This document shows positions 16,314-24,754 of a stretch of DNA of 44,286 nucleotides, one piece after another. The DNA is taken from positions 1-44,286 of the forward strand of contig CACZAZ010000007.1 in NCBI GenBank assembly GCA_902779285.1. The letters are read 5' to 3'. Below the pieces are notes generated by a model. That model made no database searches and was not told where the DNA came from. It was given only the letters and a program-made list of their open reading frames with translations. The first letter of the stretch is position 1; each line of letters opens with the position of its first letter. This stretch comes from an uncultured Ruminococcus sp. Lineage in GTDB: Bacteria; Bacillota; Clostridia; Oscillospirales; CAG-272. Position numbers and translations under genes: made by a program.

Positions 16314-17726
16314 TCAGTCCTTTTTATCGGACTTGGTATCCTTTTTCGCCGTGCCTTTCGCAGCGATCCCTCCGGCGTAGCCGGCGATGATCGAAGGCAG
16401 GTCGATCCCGGTGGATTCCTTCACGCCCTCCATGACCTGGTTGGCGCTGGTCATCACGTCGCGGACGACCTTGGTGGAGTTGCCCTCGCCGTACATCACG
16501 ATCTTCTCGGTCGAGGCGAGAGGAGTCGCGGCGTTCTTCACCACTTCGGGCAGCGCGTTGAGGTACATTTCGAGCACCGACGCCTCGCCCATCTTCTTCT
16601 GCGCTTCGGCTTTCTTTTCGATCGCCTCGGCTTCGGCAAGACCCTTGGCGCGGATACCTTCGGCTTCCTGCTCCATAGCGAAGCGGAGCGCCTCGGCTTC
16701 GGCTTTCTTGGCTTCTGCCGCCTGCATCGCCTCGTACTTCTTGGCTTCGGCGTCCTTCTGGCGTTTGATGAGATCGGCTTCCGCCTGTTTCTCCGCCTGA
16801 TACTTCATCGCGTCCGCCTGTTTACGCACTTCGGCGTCGAGCTGGCGTTCCTTGATCGCGATGTCCTTCTCTGCGAGTTCTGCTTCCTTCTCGCGGCGGG
16901 CGATATCGGCGTTGGTCTTGGCGATCTCGATGGTCTTGCGCTGTTCCTCCTGCTGGATGGAGTACGCGGCGTCGGCTTCCGCCTTCTTCGTGTCGGCGCG
17001 GACCTTCATATCCGCCTGCTGCACCGAGAGAGCCGCGTTCTGTTCCGCAATCTTCTTCTCGGCTTCGACGCGGACGGCGTTCGCCTCCTGCTGCGCGTTG
17101 GCGGTCGCGATCGCGACGTCGCGCTGCGCGTTCGCCTTGGCGATCTGGGCGTCCTTGCGGATCTGTTCGACGTTGCGAACGCCCATGTTCTCGATGGTCC
17201 CGGCGGCGTCCTTGAAGTTCTGGATGTTGAAGTTCACGACCTCGATGCCGAGTTTCTGCATATCGGGCACGACGTTCTCGGTGATCTTCTTCGCGACGCC
17301 CTGCCGATCCTGCACCATCTCTTTCAGGCAGACCGAACCGACGATCTCACGCATATTACCTTCCAGGACCTGCGTGACCATGGAGATCATCTCGCCCTGC
17401 TTCATACCGAGCAGCGCCTCCGCCGCCCGTTCGAGATAATCGCGCTGGGACGAGATCTTGATGTTGGCGACGCCGTCGACGGTGACGTTGATGAACTCGG
17501 TCGTCGGGACCGGCTCGCTCGTCTTGACGTCGACCTGCATCACGCGCAGCGACAGACGGTCCACCCTCTCGAAGAACGGGACGCGCCACCCCGCCTTACC
17601 GACGAGGATCCGCTTTTTCCCGAGACCCGAGATGATATAGGCGACGTCCGGCGGCGCCTTCAGGTACCCGATGATGCCGAACAGTACGATCACTGCGGCA
17701 ACGACTCCGATGATGACGAAAATCAT
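16314..17726 (-). CDS. floT: flotillin-family (SPFH) membrane scaffold protein
   Basis: A 470-residue flotillin: an N-terminal membrane hairpin (VIIGVVAAVIVLFGIIGYL), an SPFH/band 7 domain (about 30-200) and a long Ala/Glu/Lys-rich coiled coil (about 200-390) typical of FloT/YuaG. A Gly/Ala-rich hydrophobic patch is near the C-terminus. Flotillins organise membrane microdomains and influence secretion and cell-wall enzymes. GGGGGG-rich sequence precedes the ATG. The leader carries a yybP-ykoY-type riboswitch and terminator, an unusual setting because that riboswitch normally controls Mn2+ transporters. No nfeD gene is adjacent. Confidence 0.9.
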   Translation of the reverse strand: MIFVIIGVVAAVIVLFGIIGYLKAPPDVAYIISGLGKKRILVGKAGWRVPFFERVDRLSLRVMQVDVKTSEPVPTTEFINVTVDGVANIKISSQRDYLERAAEALLGMKQGEMISMVTQVLEGNMREIVGSVCLKEMVQDRQGVAKKITENVVPDMQKLGIEVVNFNIQNFKDAAGTIENMGVRNVEQIRKDAQIAKANAQRDVAIATANAQQEANAVRVEAEKKIAEQNAALSVQQADMKVRADTKKAEADAAYSIQQEEQRKTIEIAKTNADIARREKEAELAEKDIAIKERQLDAEVRKQADAMKYQAEKQAEADLIKRQKDAEAKKYEAMQAAEAKKAEAEALRFAMEQEAEGIRAKGLAEAEAIEKKAEAQKKMGEASVLEMYLNALPEVVKNAATPLASTEKIVMYGEGNSTKVVRDVMTSANQVMEGVKESTGIDLPSIIAGYAGGIAAKGTAKKDTKSDKKD

Positions 17727-17793
17727 AGTAAAACCCCCCTTAAAATAGTGTTTTGTTTGATACCCTTGGTTTTGTCGATCGGTATAGTCTTAC

Positions 17794-17930
17794 AAAAAAA
17801 GACTTTTACCGTGTGCACAGTAAAAGTCTTGTAAAATCATTTCTGATCCTGCGGGCGCCGGGCATTTGCAACTGCCGTGCTGACGGCGCTCGCACGCTGC
17901 ACGGTGGCAACGTACTACTCCCTTTCGACG
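17794..17930 (-). ncRNA. yybP-ykoY-type (Mn2+) riboswitch with terminator
   Basis: On the minus strand AAAGGGAGTAG (about 17916-17926) is followed by a stem GCGCC-GTCAGCAC-GGCA ... TGCC-C-GGCGC, then CAAGACTTTTA at 17821-17831. This reproduces the yybP-ykoY plan: GGGAGUAG, a GUCA-containing internal loop opposite a short C strand, and an AAGAC-UUU closing segment. The closing segment is also the 5' arm of a terminator (AAGACTTTTAC/GGTAAAAGTCTT then seven T), so ligand binding and termination would be mutually exclusive: an ON switch. By family knowledge the ligand is Mn2+. Confidence 0.8.
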
Positions 17931-17935
17931 TTCTT

Positions 17936-17964
17936 ATTGTACCACGAACGGAGATTTTTGTCAA
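17936..17964 (-). promoter_or_regulatory. promoter of the riboswitch-flotillin transcript
   Basis: On the minus strand TTGACA (17959-17964), 17 bases, TACAAT (17936-17941), with transcription expected to begin a few bases before the riboswitch. The rest of 17965-18041 shows no gene. Confidence 0.9.
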
Positions 17965-18041
17965 GATTCTCCCGTCCGATTTCCCCGATTCTACCTCTTG
18001 CACAAATTCGGGGTCGAAAAAATAGACAGGTTAGCCAAAAG

Positions 18042-19868
18042 TCAGACGAACGAAACGCGGTACTCTTCGCAGAAGACGTCGAACTGGCAGAGCCACGCGA
18101 CGAGCTGCGGCCGCGCCATCAACTGTCCGAACCAGGTCACGTCCTCCCCGCCCTCGACAAGCGACGAGAGTTTTGCGGGATTGACCGTTTCTGCAAGCCG
18201 GGAGCCGGGACGCGCGAGCCGGGTCTTCAGCAGTTTCAGGACCGCCCGCTCGTATTCTTTGCTGTGGGTCTTCGGATACGGGCTTTTCTTGCGCCGGTAG
18301 ATCTCCTCCGGCAAAACGTCCCGCATCGCCTCGCGGAGCAGCGACTTCTCCACCCCGTTTTCAAACTTGTATTCCCACGGGACGTTGTAGAGGTACGCCG
18401 CGATCCGGTGGTCCGAAAAGGGGACGCGCACCTCCAGCCCGTACGCCATCGACATCCGGTCCTTGCGCTCGAGCAGCGACTGCATAAAATAGGACTGCGA
18501 GAGCACCGAGGCGATCCGCGACCGCTTCATTTCGTCGGGATCCCCGTCGAGCAGGTCGACCGAGGAGACGATCTCCCGGTACTTTTCGGAGAGGTACGAG
18601 AACCCCTCGTCCGGGGCGGCAAACTCCCGCCGGAAGAGCGAGACCCGCGCCGCGGGATCGTGGATCCAGGGGAAGAAATCGCGCGACAGCATCTCGGGGC
18701 GGTAAAACCACGGATAGCCCCCGAAGATCTCGTCGGCGCACTCGCCGGAGAGGGCGACCGTGTGCCGCCGCCGGACCTCCCGGCAGAAATAGCAGAGCGA
18801 CGAGTCGATATCCGCCTGCCCGGGGAGATCCCGCGCCAGCGTCGCCTCGCGAAGCAGAGAAGCCACCTCCCCGTTCGGGGCGACGAGGACGGTGTGATCG
18901 GTCGAAAACGCCCGCGCCGCGAGCAGGGCGTAGCCGTCGTCGCGGTTGGGTTGGAACAGGGTGGGGGCGTACTCGTTGTCCTCGTACTCGAACGAATAGG
19001 TCGCAAGCGTCTCGTTCCGCTCGCGGAATCGGGCGGCGGCGACCCCGGCGACCACCGTTGAATCCAGTCCTCCCGAGAGAAAACAGGAGAGCGGGACGTC
19101 GCTCTCGGTCTGGCTTCGGATCGCGTCGGTCACCAGTTCCCGGACGTGCGCGATACACTCCTCCCGGCTCTCGTCAAACGGCGCGGCGGTCAAACGGAAG
19201 AAGACGCGCTTCCGGATCCCCTTTGCCGTGACCGTCATACACTCGCCCGGGCGCAGTTCGCAGATCCCCCGGAAGATCGGGACCGACCGCAGCGTGACCG
19301 GGGTGAGGAACAGAAGCTGCCACAGCCCCTCCCGCCCGATCTCGGGTTTGATACGGGGATGCGCGAGCAGGGCTTTCACCTCCGACGCGAAGCAGAAGTC
19401 CCCGTCGGGCAGCGCGTAAAAGAAGGGTTTGACCCCGAGCGGGTCGCGGGCGCAAAAGAGTTTTTCCTCCGCGCGGTCCCAGACGGCGAAGGCGTAGATC
19501 CCCCGGAGGTGAGACAAACAGTCCTCCCCCCAGACGGCGTAGGCGTAGACCAGAAGTTCGGTGTCGCACCGGGTCGCGAGCCTGACGCCGTGAGACGCGA
19601 GTTCCCGCCGGAGTTCCGCCCCGTTGTAGAGTTCCCCGTTGTAGACGACGGTATAGGCGCGCCGCCCGCGGCGCACCGTCATCGGCTGATCGCCCCGCGC
19701 GGGATCCATCACCGCCAGCCGGTTGTGGTGAAACGCGACCGAAAGATCGGCGTAGCTCCCCGAACGGTCGGGTCCGCGGGAGCGCATGGTCTCCCCCATC
19801 CGGCGCACCGTCCCGACCGTCCCGGGCGTGATCCTCCGTGGCGCAAAAAGTCCGCAAATCGAACACAT
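18042..19868 (-). CDS. asnB: glutamine-hydrolysing asparagine synthetase
   Basis: A 608-residue class II amidotransferase making asparagine from aspartate, ATP and glutamine. The N-terminal nucleophile is Cys2 (MCSICG; the usual third residue Gly is Ser). The glutaminase domain has RGPDRSG and NGELYN. The synthetase domain has the ATP pyrophosphatase motif SGGLDS (265-270) and SGECADEIFGGY. Length and layout fit AsnB. GGGAGAG precedes the ATG. It is transcribed away from serC; no T-box or other leader was seen, and I could not pick a convincing promoter. Confidence 0.94.
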   Translation of the reverse strand: MCSICGLFAPRRITPGTVGTVRRMGETMRSRGPDRSGSYADLSVAFHHNRLAVMDPARGDQPMTVRRGRRAYTVVYNGELYNGAELRRELASHGVRLATRCDTELLVYAYAVWGEDCLSHLRGIYAFAVWDRAEEKLFCARDPLGVKPFFYALPDGDFCFASEVKALLAHPRIKPEIGREGLWQLLFLTPVTLRSVPIFRGICELRPGECMTVTAKGIRKRVFFRLTAAPFDESREECIAHVRELVTDAIRSQTESDVPLSCFLSGGLDSTVVAGVAAARFRERNETLATYSFEYEDNEYAPTLFQPNRDDGYALLAARAFSTDHTVLVAPNGEVASLLREATLARDLPGQADIDSSLCYFCREVRRRHTVALSGECADEIFGGYPWFYRPEMLSRDFFPWIHDPAARVSLFRREFAAPDEGFSYLSEKYREIVSSVDLLDGDPDEMKRSRIASVLSQSYFMQSLLERKDRMSMAYGLEVRVPFSDHRIAAYLYNVPWEYKFENGVEKSLLREAMRDVLPEEIYRRKKSPYPKTHSKEYERAVLKLLKTRLARPGSRLAETVNPAKLSSLVEGGEDVTWFGQLMARPQLVAWLCQFDVFCEEYRVSFV

Positions 19869-20038
19869 ATCTCTCTCCCGACAGCTTGATCGAAGAAAAA
19901 ATCCTTCCTTCCATTCTATGCGCGGGGCTTTTCATCCGTGCGTGGGAGCGTCTTGATAAAAAATTCACAAAAAGAAGGGGAGAGAATCGCCCCCCTGTAT
20001 GGAGTGTTTATAAAAATACACGGGAAGTCAAAAAAACC

Positions 20039-20067
20039 TTGACGAAAGGAGCGCGTTGATGTATAAT
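20039..20067 (+). promoter_or_regulatory. promoter of serC-serA
   Basis: TTGACG at 20039, 17-base spacer, TATAAT at 20062. Transcription would start near 20074, giving a leader of about 60 bases. This rules out the open frame's first Met at 20066 as the start. Confidence 0.85.
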
Positions 20068-20103
20068 GAAGGCAACTATTTTATCAGCGCTCTGCGCTGT
20101 GGG

Positions 20104-20134
20104 AAAGGATCCGTCCGCCGGACGGGATGGGAAC
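20104..20134 (+). promoter_or_regulatory. serC ribosome site split by a hairpin
   Basis: AAAGGA (20104-20109) lies 25 bases before the ATG, too far for normal use. Between them is a 15-base hairpin, ccgtcc-gcc-ggacgg (20111-20125). With the hairpin folded, the effective distance is 10 bases. GATGGG nearer the start could be an alternative weak site. Confidence 0.5.
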
Positions 20135-21226
20135 ATGAAACGCGTTTACAATTTCTCTGCGGGACCCTCTATGCTTCCTCTTGAAGTTCTCGAGGAGGCG
20201 CAAAAAGATCTGCTCGACTACAAGGGGTGCGGGATGTCGGTGATGGAGATGTCTCACCGGACCCCCGAGTTCGAGGAGATCATTCAGGGCGCGGAAGCGT
20301 CGCTTCGCCGCGTTATGAACATCCCCGATAACTACAAAGTACTCTTCCTGCAGGGCGGCGCGTCGACCCAGTTCGCGTCGGTGCCGTTCAACCTTCTGAA
20401 CGGGTCCGGCAAAGCCGACTATATCGTTTCGGGTCAGTTCTCGAAGAAGGCGTACCAGGAGGCGAAGAAGTACGGCGATATCGCCGTCGCCGCCTCGAGC
20501 GCCGGGGACAATTTCACCCACGTTCCCGCGACGACGAGAGAGTCTTTCCGTCCCGACGCCGACTACGTCCACATCTGCTTCAACAACACCATTTACGGAA
20601 CGAAGTTCCCGTATATTCCCGACACCGGCGATATCCCGCTGGTCGCGGATATGTCGTCCTGCATCTGCTCGGAGCCGGTCGACGTCTCGAAGTTCGGTCT
20701 GATCTACGCGGGCGCCCAGAAGAACGTCGCCCCCGCCGGCGTGACCATCGTGATCGTCCGCGAGGATCTGCTGGGTCACGCGCGTCCCGACACCCCCGCT
20801 ATGTTCGACTACAACCTGATGGCGGAGAACGGCTCGATGTATAACACCCCGCCCTGCTGGTGCATCTACCTCGCGCGTCTGGTCTTCGACTGGATCCTCT
20901 CGATCGGCGGGCTTGACGCCATGAAGGAGCGCAACCAAAAGAAGGCGGCGATCCTCTACGATTACCTCGACAGCCAGGATTACTACTTCGCGCCGGTCGA
21001 GCGCGAGAGCCGTTCGATGATGAACGTCACCTTCGTCACCGGCGACCCCGACCTCGACAAGAAGTTCGCGTCCGAGGCGGCGAAGCAGGGGCTGAAGAAC
21101 CTGAAGGGTCACCGTTCGGTCGGCGGTATGCGCGCCTCGATCTACAACGCGATGCCGATCGAGGGCGTCGAGAAACTCGTCTCGTTCATGAAGGTCTTTG
21201 CCAAAGAGAATCCCAAAAAAGACTGA
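20135..21226 (+). CDS. serC: phosphoserine aminotransferase
   Basis: A 363-residue class V aminotransferase of serine biosynthesis, converting 3-phosphohydroxypyruvate to phosphoserine with glutamate. The start MKRVYNFSAGPSMLP is the family's near-invariant N-terminus. MSVMEMSHR, LQGGASTQF and the PLP lysine K196 in GAQKNVAPAG are all present, as is the C-terminal GGMRASIYNA. The Met at 20135 is chosen because homologues start here and the promoter -10 covers the upstream Met. serA follows after 25 bases. There is no serB in the window. Confidence 0.97.
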   Translation: MKRVYNFSAGPSMLPLEVLEEAQKDLLDYKGCGMSVMEMSHRTPEFEEIIQGAEASLRRVMNIPDNYKVLFLQGGASTQFASVPFNLLNGSGKADYIVSGQFSKKAYQEAKKYGDIAVAASSAGDNFTHVPATTRESFRPDADYVHICFNNTIYGTKFPYIPDTGDIPLVADMSSCICSEPVDVSKFGLIYAGAQKNVAPAGVTIVIVREDLLGHARPDTPAMFDYNLMAENGSMYNTPPCWCIYLARLVFDWILSIGGLDAMKERNQKKAAILYDYLDSQDYYFAPVERESRSMMNVTFVTGDPDLDKKFASEAAKQGLKNLKGHRSVGGMRASIYNAMPIEGVEKLVSFMKVFAKENPKKD

Positions 21227-21251
21227 CTTTTGACGGAATAGAGGAAAAACG

Positions 21252-22409
21252 ATGAAAAACGTACTTTTGATGAATAAGATCGCGAAGGTCGGGACCGACG
21301 TCTTCGACCGCAGCGAATACGCGGTCGGGGACGCTCTGGAAAACCCCGTCGCGATGATGGTCCGCTCCGCGTCTCTGCACGAGACCGAGTTCGGACGTGA
21401 TCTGCTCGCCATCGCCCGCTGCGGCGCCGGCGTCAACAATATCCCGGTCGACCGCTGCGCCGAACAGGGGATCGTGGTCTTCAACACCCCCGGCGCCAAC
21501 GCCAACGGCGTGAAGGAACTCGCCATCTGCGCCCTGATGCTCGCCTCGCGCGATATCGTCGGCGGCGTCGAATGGGCGAAGACCCTGACGCAGGACGTTG
21601 CGAAGTCGGTCGAGAAGGGCAAGAGCGCCTACGGCGGATGCGAGATCGCGGGCAAGACCCTCGGCGTCATCGGGCTCGGCGCGATCGGAGGGCTGGTCGC
21701 CAACGCCGCCCATCACCTCGGAATGGAAGTTCTCGGCTGCGACCCCTACATCACGGTCAACGCCGCGTGGTCGCTCTCCCGCTCGATCGAGAAGGCGGCG
21801 ACCTACGACGAGATCTATGAGAAAGCCGACTACATCACGCTCCACGTTCCCGCCACCCCCACCACCAAGAACATGATCAACCGCGACACCATCGCCAAGA
21901 TGCGCGACGGCGTGCGGATCATCAACCTCGCCCGCGCCGACCTCGTCGACGCAGAAGCTCTGAAAGAGGCGCTCGCCTCCGGTAAAGTCGCCGCGTACGT
22001 CACCGACTTCCCGACCGAGGCGACCCAGGGCGTCAAGGGCATCGTCAGCATCCCGCACCTCGGCGCCTGCACCGAGGAATCCGAGGACAACTGCGCGGTG
22101 ATGGCGGCGCACGAACTCGACGAGTTCCTCAAGACCGGCAACATCAAAAACAGCGTCAACTACCCGAACGTGCAGCTGCCCGTCACCCCCGGTACGCACC
22201 GGCTCTGCGTGATGCACAAGAACATCCCGAACACCCTCTCGTACATCACCTCGCAGGTGTCGGCGTCCGGCATCAACATCGAGAACATGGCGAACGGCTC
22301 GAAGGGCGACTACGCCTACACGATCGTCGAGACCAAAGAAAAGGTCAAGGACGAGACCGTCGCGCTGATCGAGAAGAACGAAGCGTTCATCAGAGTTCGG
22401 AATATCTGA
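21252..22409 (+). CDS. serA: D-3-phosphoglycerate dehydrogenase with ACT domain
   Basis: A 385-residue NAD-dependent dehydrogenase for the first step of serine synthesis. It has a Rossmann loop GLGAIGG (141-147) and catalytic residues R228 (in NLARADLVD), E256 and H269 (in IPHLGACTEE). In most relatives the R228 motif reads ARG; here it is ARA. A short ACT domain ends the protein (about 315-385), giving likely serine feedback control. GAGGAAA precedes the ATG. It is the second gene of the serC operon. Confidence 0.95.
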   Translation: MKNVLLMNKIAKVGTDVFDRSEYAVGDALENPVAMMVRSASLHETEFGRDLLAIARCGAGVNNIPVDRCAEQGIVVFNTPGANANGVKELAICALMLASRDIVGGVEWAKTLTQDVAKSVEKGKSAYGGCEIAGKTLGVIGLGAIGGLVANAAHHLGMEVLGCDPYITVNAAWSLSRSIEKAATYDEIYEKADYITLHVPATPTTKNMINRDTIAKMRDGVRIINLARADLVDAEALKEALASGKVAAYVTDFPTEATQGVKGIVSIPHLGACTEESEDNCAVMAAHELDEFLKTGNIKNSVNYPNVQLPVTPGTHRLCVMHKNIPNTLSYITSQVSASGINIENMANGSKGDYAYTIVETKEKVKDETVALIEKNEAFIRVRNI

Positions 22410-22474
22410 CCGTCGACAAACGGGCGGCACCCTGCCTCGTTTCTCTCGGTCAGCCCCTCGACAAATCAAAAACG

Positions 22475-22520
22475 CCGCCGAACGGATTGCCCGTTCGGCG
22501 GTATTGTTTTTTCGTTTTTT
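22475..22520. terminator. bidirectional terminator between serA and the MutS-like gene
   Basis: Arms CCGCCGAACGG and CCGTTCGGCGG, followed on the plus strand by TATTGTTTTTTCGTTTTTT; the two genes are convergent. Confidence 0.85.
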
Positions 22521-24141
22521 AGGCGTTGTTCTTGCGTTCCGCGAGGCGTTTTTCGATCTCGGAAAGCGAGAGCCCGTACTTGTCCGCGATGTCGCGGGCG
22601 TAACTCTTGCCGTCGGGCTTGGCGCGCACGATCTTGAAACTCCGGCGCCCCTCCTCGATCCCGGCGACCAGCGTATCGACCGGCACGCCCCCCGCCTCTC
22701 TGATCTTTTTATTGACCTCGGGGACCGCGGCGGCGAGTTCGTGCAGGTGGGTCGAGAAGATCCCGCGGCAGCGGGCGACGCCGAACCCGGTCAGGATCTC
22801 CTGTCCGATATAGGACGCCTCGTACGCCCCGGTCGAAGAAAGCGACTCGTCGAGCAGGATCATCGAGTTCTCGGTCACCGAGTCGAAGATCTCGCGCAGC
22901 CGCGCGCATTCCTCCCCGAGCCGTCCCTTGTCGATGGTGTCGTCGGCGCCCTCGGGGAAATGGGTGTAGATCCCGTCGACCGGGCTGATAACGGCGGATC
23001 TCGCCGGAACGCGCAGACCGAGCTGCGCCATCGCCTGCGCGAGCCCGACGGCGCAGGTCACGACCGATTTGCCGCCGCGGTTGGGTCCCGTCAGGACGTA
23101 GATGCGGGCGTTTTCGTCGAACGCGAAATCGTTTTCGACGATCTCCTCCTCGATCCGGAGCGCCACGTCGGGGTTATACAGTCCCTCGGCGGAAAAGTCC
23201 TTCTTCTCCATCGGGGAGAGGGTCGGCGCCACCACGGGATAGCCGCGGTCGGAGAGCCGCTTCATCAGAGCCGCCCCCTTGGTGACGAACTCGATCTCGG
23301 GGAGCAGCCGCAAAATAAAGTCGGTATTCTCGATGACGTACTCGCCGACGATATTGCGCCACGACTTGACCGACGAGCGGAACACGTCCTCGATCGCCGT
23401 ATTGAACGCGCCGATCAGCGCCTCGCGGCGGTTGTCGGATTGCCCTTTTCCGAAGGGGGTCAGGGCGGCGATGCAGGTCATCGCGTCGTTCTTGAACGAG
23501 AGCCGGAGGATCTTGTCCAGCACCTTTTCGGAGCGGAAGGGCTCCGCGTTGATCGACAGCACCCCCGCCTCAAAAGGACGGAGTACGCCGTCGAGATTGA
23601 CCCCGACCGTGATGCTCCGGATCTCGCGCACCCGGGACGAAAGTTTTTTCAGCCGTTCGTTCAGATCGCGGTAATACTCGCTCTCGACGTACTCCGAAAT
23701 GAAGGACGAGAGAGCGCCGAACGCGGGGCTCTTGATCTTGTCCTTGACCGGCGAAAGCCCACGGTGGAGCAGGTCGATCACCGCGATATAGAGTTCGATC
23801 TCGGTGATGCTGTAAAGATACGATTCCCCCGACGACGACCCGAGATCGCGGTCGAGCCGGCGCAGTTCCGTGATGTCCGAGAGCAGCGGCACGACGTCGG
23901 AGAGCGTTTTGCCGAGTTCGGGGATCGTGAGCAGGTCCTCGAAGGTCGCCTCGCGGTAGCGGATCACCTCGGGCTCGCTGGTGAAGAACCCGACGGGCGA
24001 GCCGTCGCGAAGACCGAGAAGCCCGGTCAGCCCGATCTCGCGGCACACGCTGTCGCGCACGTCGGGACGGTTCCGGGGATCGGTATGGCGCTCTTTCGCC
24101 GCGGCGTCCTGCCAGAGCAGACTGATGAACGGTTGATCCAT
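22519..24141 (-). CDS. MutS-family ATPase lacking mismatch-recognition domains
   Basis: A 540-residue protein with a C-terminal MutS ATPase domain: Walker A GPNRGGKS (352-359), Walker B ILLDES (428-433) and the THLHEL histidine switch (464-469). The N-terminal about 330 residues are helical, corresponding to the lever/core region; the mismatch-binding domain of MutS1 (Phe-x-Glu) is absent, as is the Smr nuclease domain of MutS2. It is therefore a divergent MutS-like protein whose role is not classical mismatch repair. GGAGGG precedes the ATG, and a promoter lies at 24197-24225. Confidence 0.85.
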   Translation of the reverse strand: MDQPFISLLWQDAAAKERHTDPRNRPDVRDSVCREIGLTGLLGLRDGSPVGFFTSEPEVIRYREATFEDLLTIPELGKTLSDVVPLLSDITELRRLDRDLGSSSGESYLYSITEIELYIAVIDLLHRGLSPVKDKIKSPAFGALSSFISEYVESEYYRDLNERLKKLSSRVREIRSITVGVNLDGVLRPFEAGVLSINAEPFRSEKVLDKILRLSFKNDAMTCIAALTPFGKGQSDNRREALIGAFNTAIEDVFRSSVKSWRNIVGEYVIENTDFILRLLPEIEFVTKGAALMKRLSDRGYPVVAPTLSPMEKKDFSAEGLYNPDVALRIEEEIVENDFAFDENARIYVLTGPNRGGKSVVTCAVGLAQAMAQLGLRVPARSAVISPVDGIYTHFPEGADDTIDKGRLGEECARLREIFDSVTENSMILLDESLSSTGAYEASYIGQEILTGFGVARCRGIFSTHLHELAAAVPEVNKKIREAGGVPVDTLVAGIEEGRRSFKIVRAKPDGKSYARDIADKYGLSLSEIEKRLAERKNNA

Positions 24142-24196
24142 AATTCCCTCCGCGATCGGTTTTCCGGCTTCGCCGGATCGGATCGGTTACAGTATT

Positions 24197-24225
24197 ATCA
24201 TAGCACATTCCGCGTCTGCAAGCAA
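24197..24225 (-). promoter_or_regulatory. promoter of the MutS-like gene
   Basis: On the minus strand TTGCTT and TATGAT with a 17-base spacer. Confidence 0.6.
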
Positions 24226-24242
24226 GTTTTTTTAGAAAGAAA

Positions 24243-24271
24243 TTGATTTTGACGGGCGATTATGATACAAT
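24243..24271 (+). promoter_or_regulatory. promoter of dut and the phosphatase gene
   Basis: TTGATT at 24243, 17-base spacer, TACAAT at 24266, about 48 bases before the dut start. Confidence 0.75.
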
Positions 24272-24286
24272 AAAGGATAGGAAACG

Positions 24287-24318
24287 AAAGGAAACGGGGG
24301 GTGCCCCCGTGAGTTCAA
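24287..24318 (+). promoter_or_regulatory. dut ribosome site split by a hairpin
   Basis: AAAGGA (24287-24292) is 26 bases before the ATG. A perfect hairpin cggggg-gtg-cccccg (24295-24309) lies between; folding it gives an effective spacing of 11 bases. No alternative in-frame start exists upstream, because a TGA in the dut frame begins at 24310. The layout matches the serC leader. Confidence 0.6.
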
Positions 24319-24753
24319 ATGAAGATCGAGATCAAGAAAACAAGACCGAACGCGACCCTGCCCGTCTACGCCTCGGAACTCGCGGCGGGGGCGGATCTTT
24401 GCGCCTGTATAGATGGCGAAGTGCGGATCCTTCCGGGCGAGACCGCGATGATCCCGACCGGGATCGCCGTCGCCATTCCCGCGGGCTGCGCCGGATTCGT
24501 TTACGCGCGGTCGGGGCTTTCGGTCAGGATGGGGCTCGCCCCGGCGAACAAGGTCGGGGTGATCGACGCCGACTACCGCGGAGAGATCCTGGTCTCGCTC
24601 TACAACCAGAGCGGACAGACGCGTACGGTATCCCCCGGCGACCGGATCGCGCAGCTCGTGATCCAAAAGGTCGAGACCCCCGTCTTCGAGGAGGTCGACG
24701 AGCTGCCCGACACGGTCCGCGGCGCGGGCGGATTTGGCTCCACGGGAAGATAA
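24319..24753 (+). CDS. dut: dUTP diphosphatase
   Basis: A 144-residue trimeric-type dUTPase, which keeps uracil out of DNA and supplies dUMP for thymidylate. All five motifs are present: AAGADLCA (22-29), ARSGLS (63-68), GVIDADYRGEI (80-90), GDRIAQLV (107-114) and RGAGGFGSTG (134-143). The start follows from the TGA just upstream. The next gene begins two bases after the stop. Confidence 0.96.
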   Translation: MKIEIKKTRPNATLPVYASELAAGADLCACIDGEVRILPGETAMIPTGIAVAIPAGCAGFVYARSGLSVRMGLAPANKVGVIDADYRGEILVSLYNQSGQTRTVSPGDRIAQLVIQKVETPVFEEVDELPDTVRGAGGFGSTGR

Positions 24754-24754
24754 G

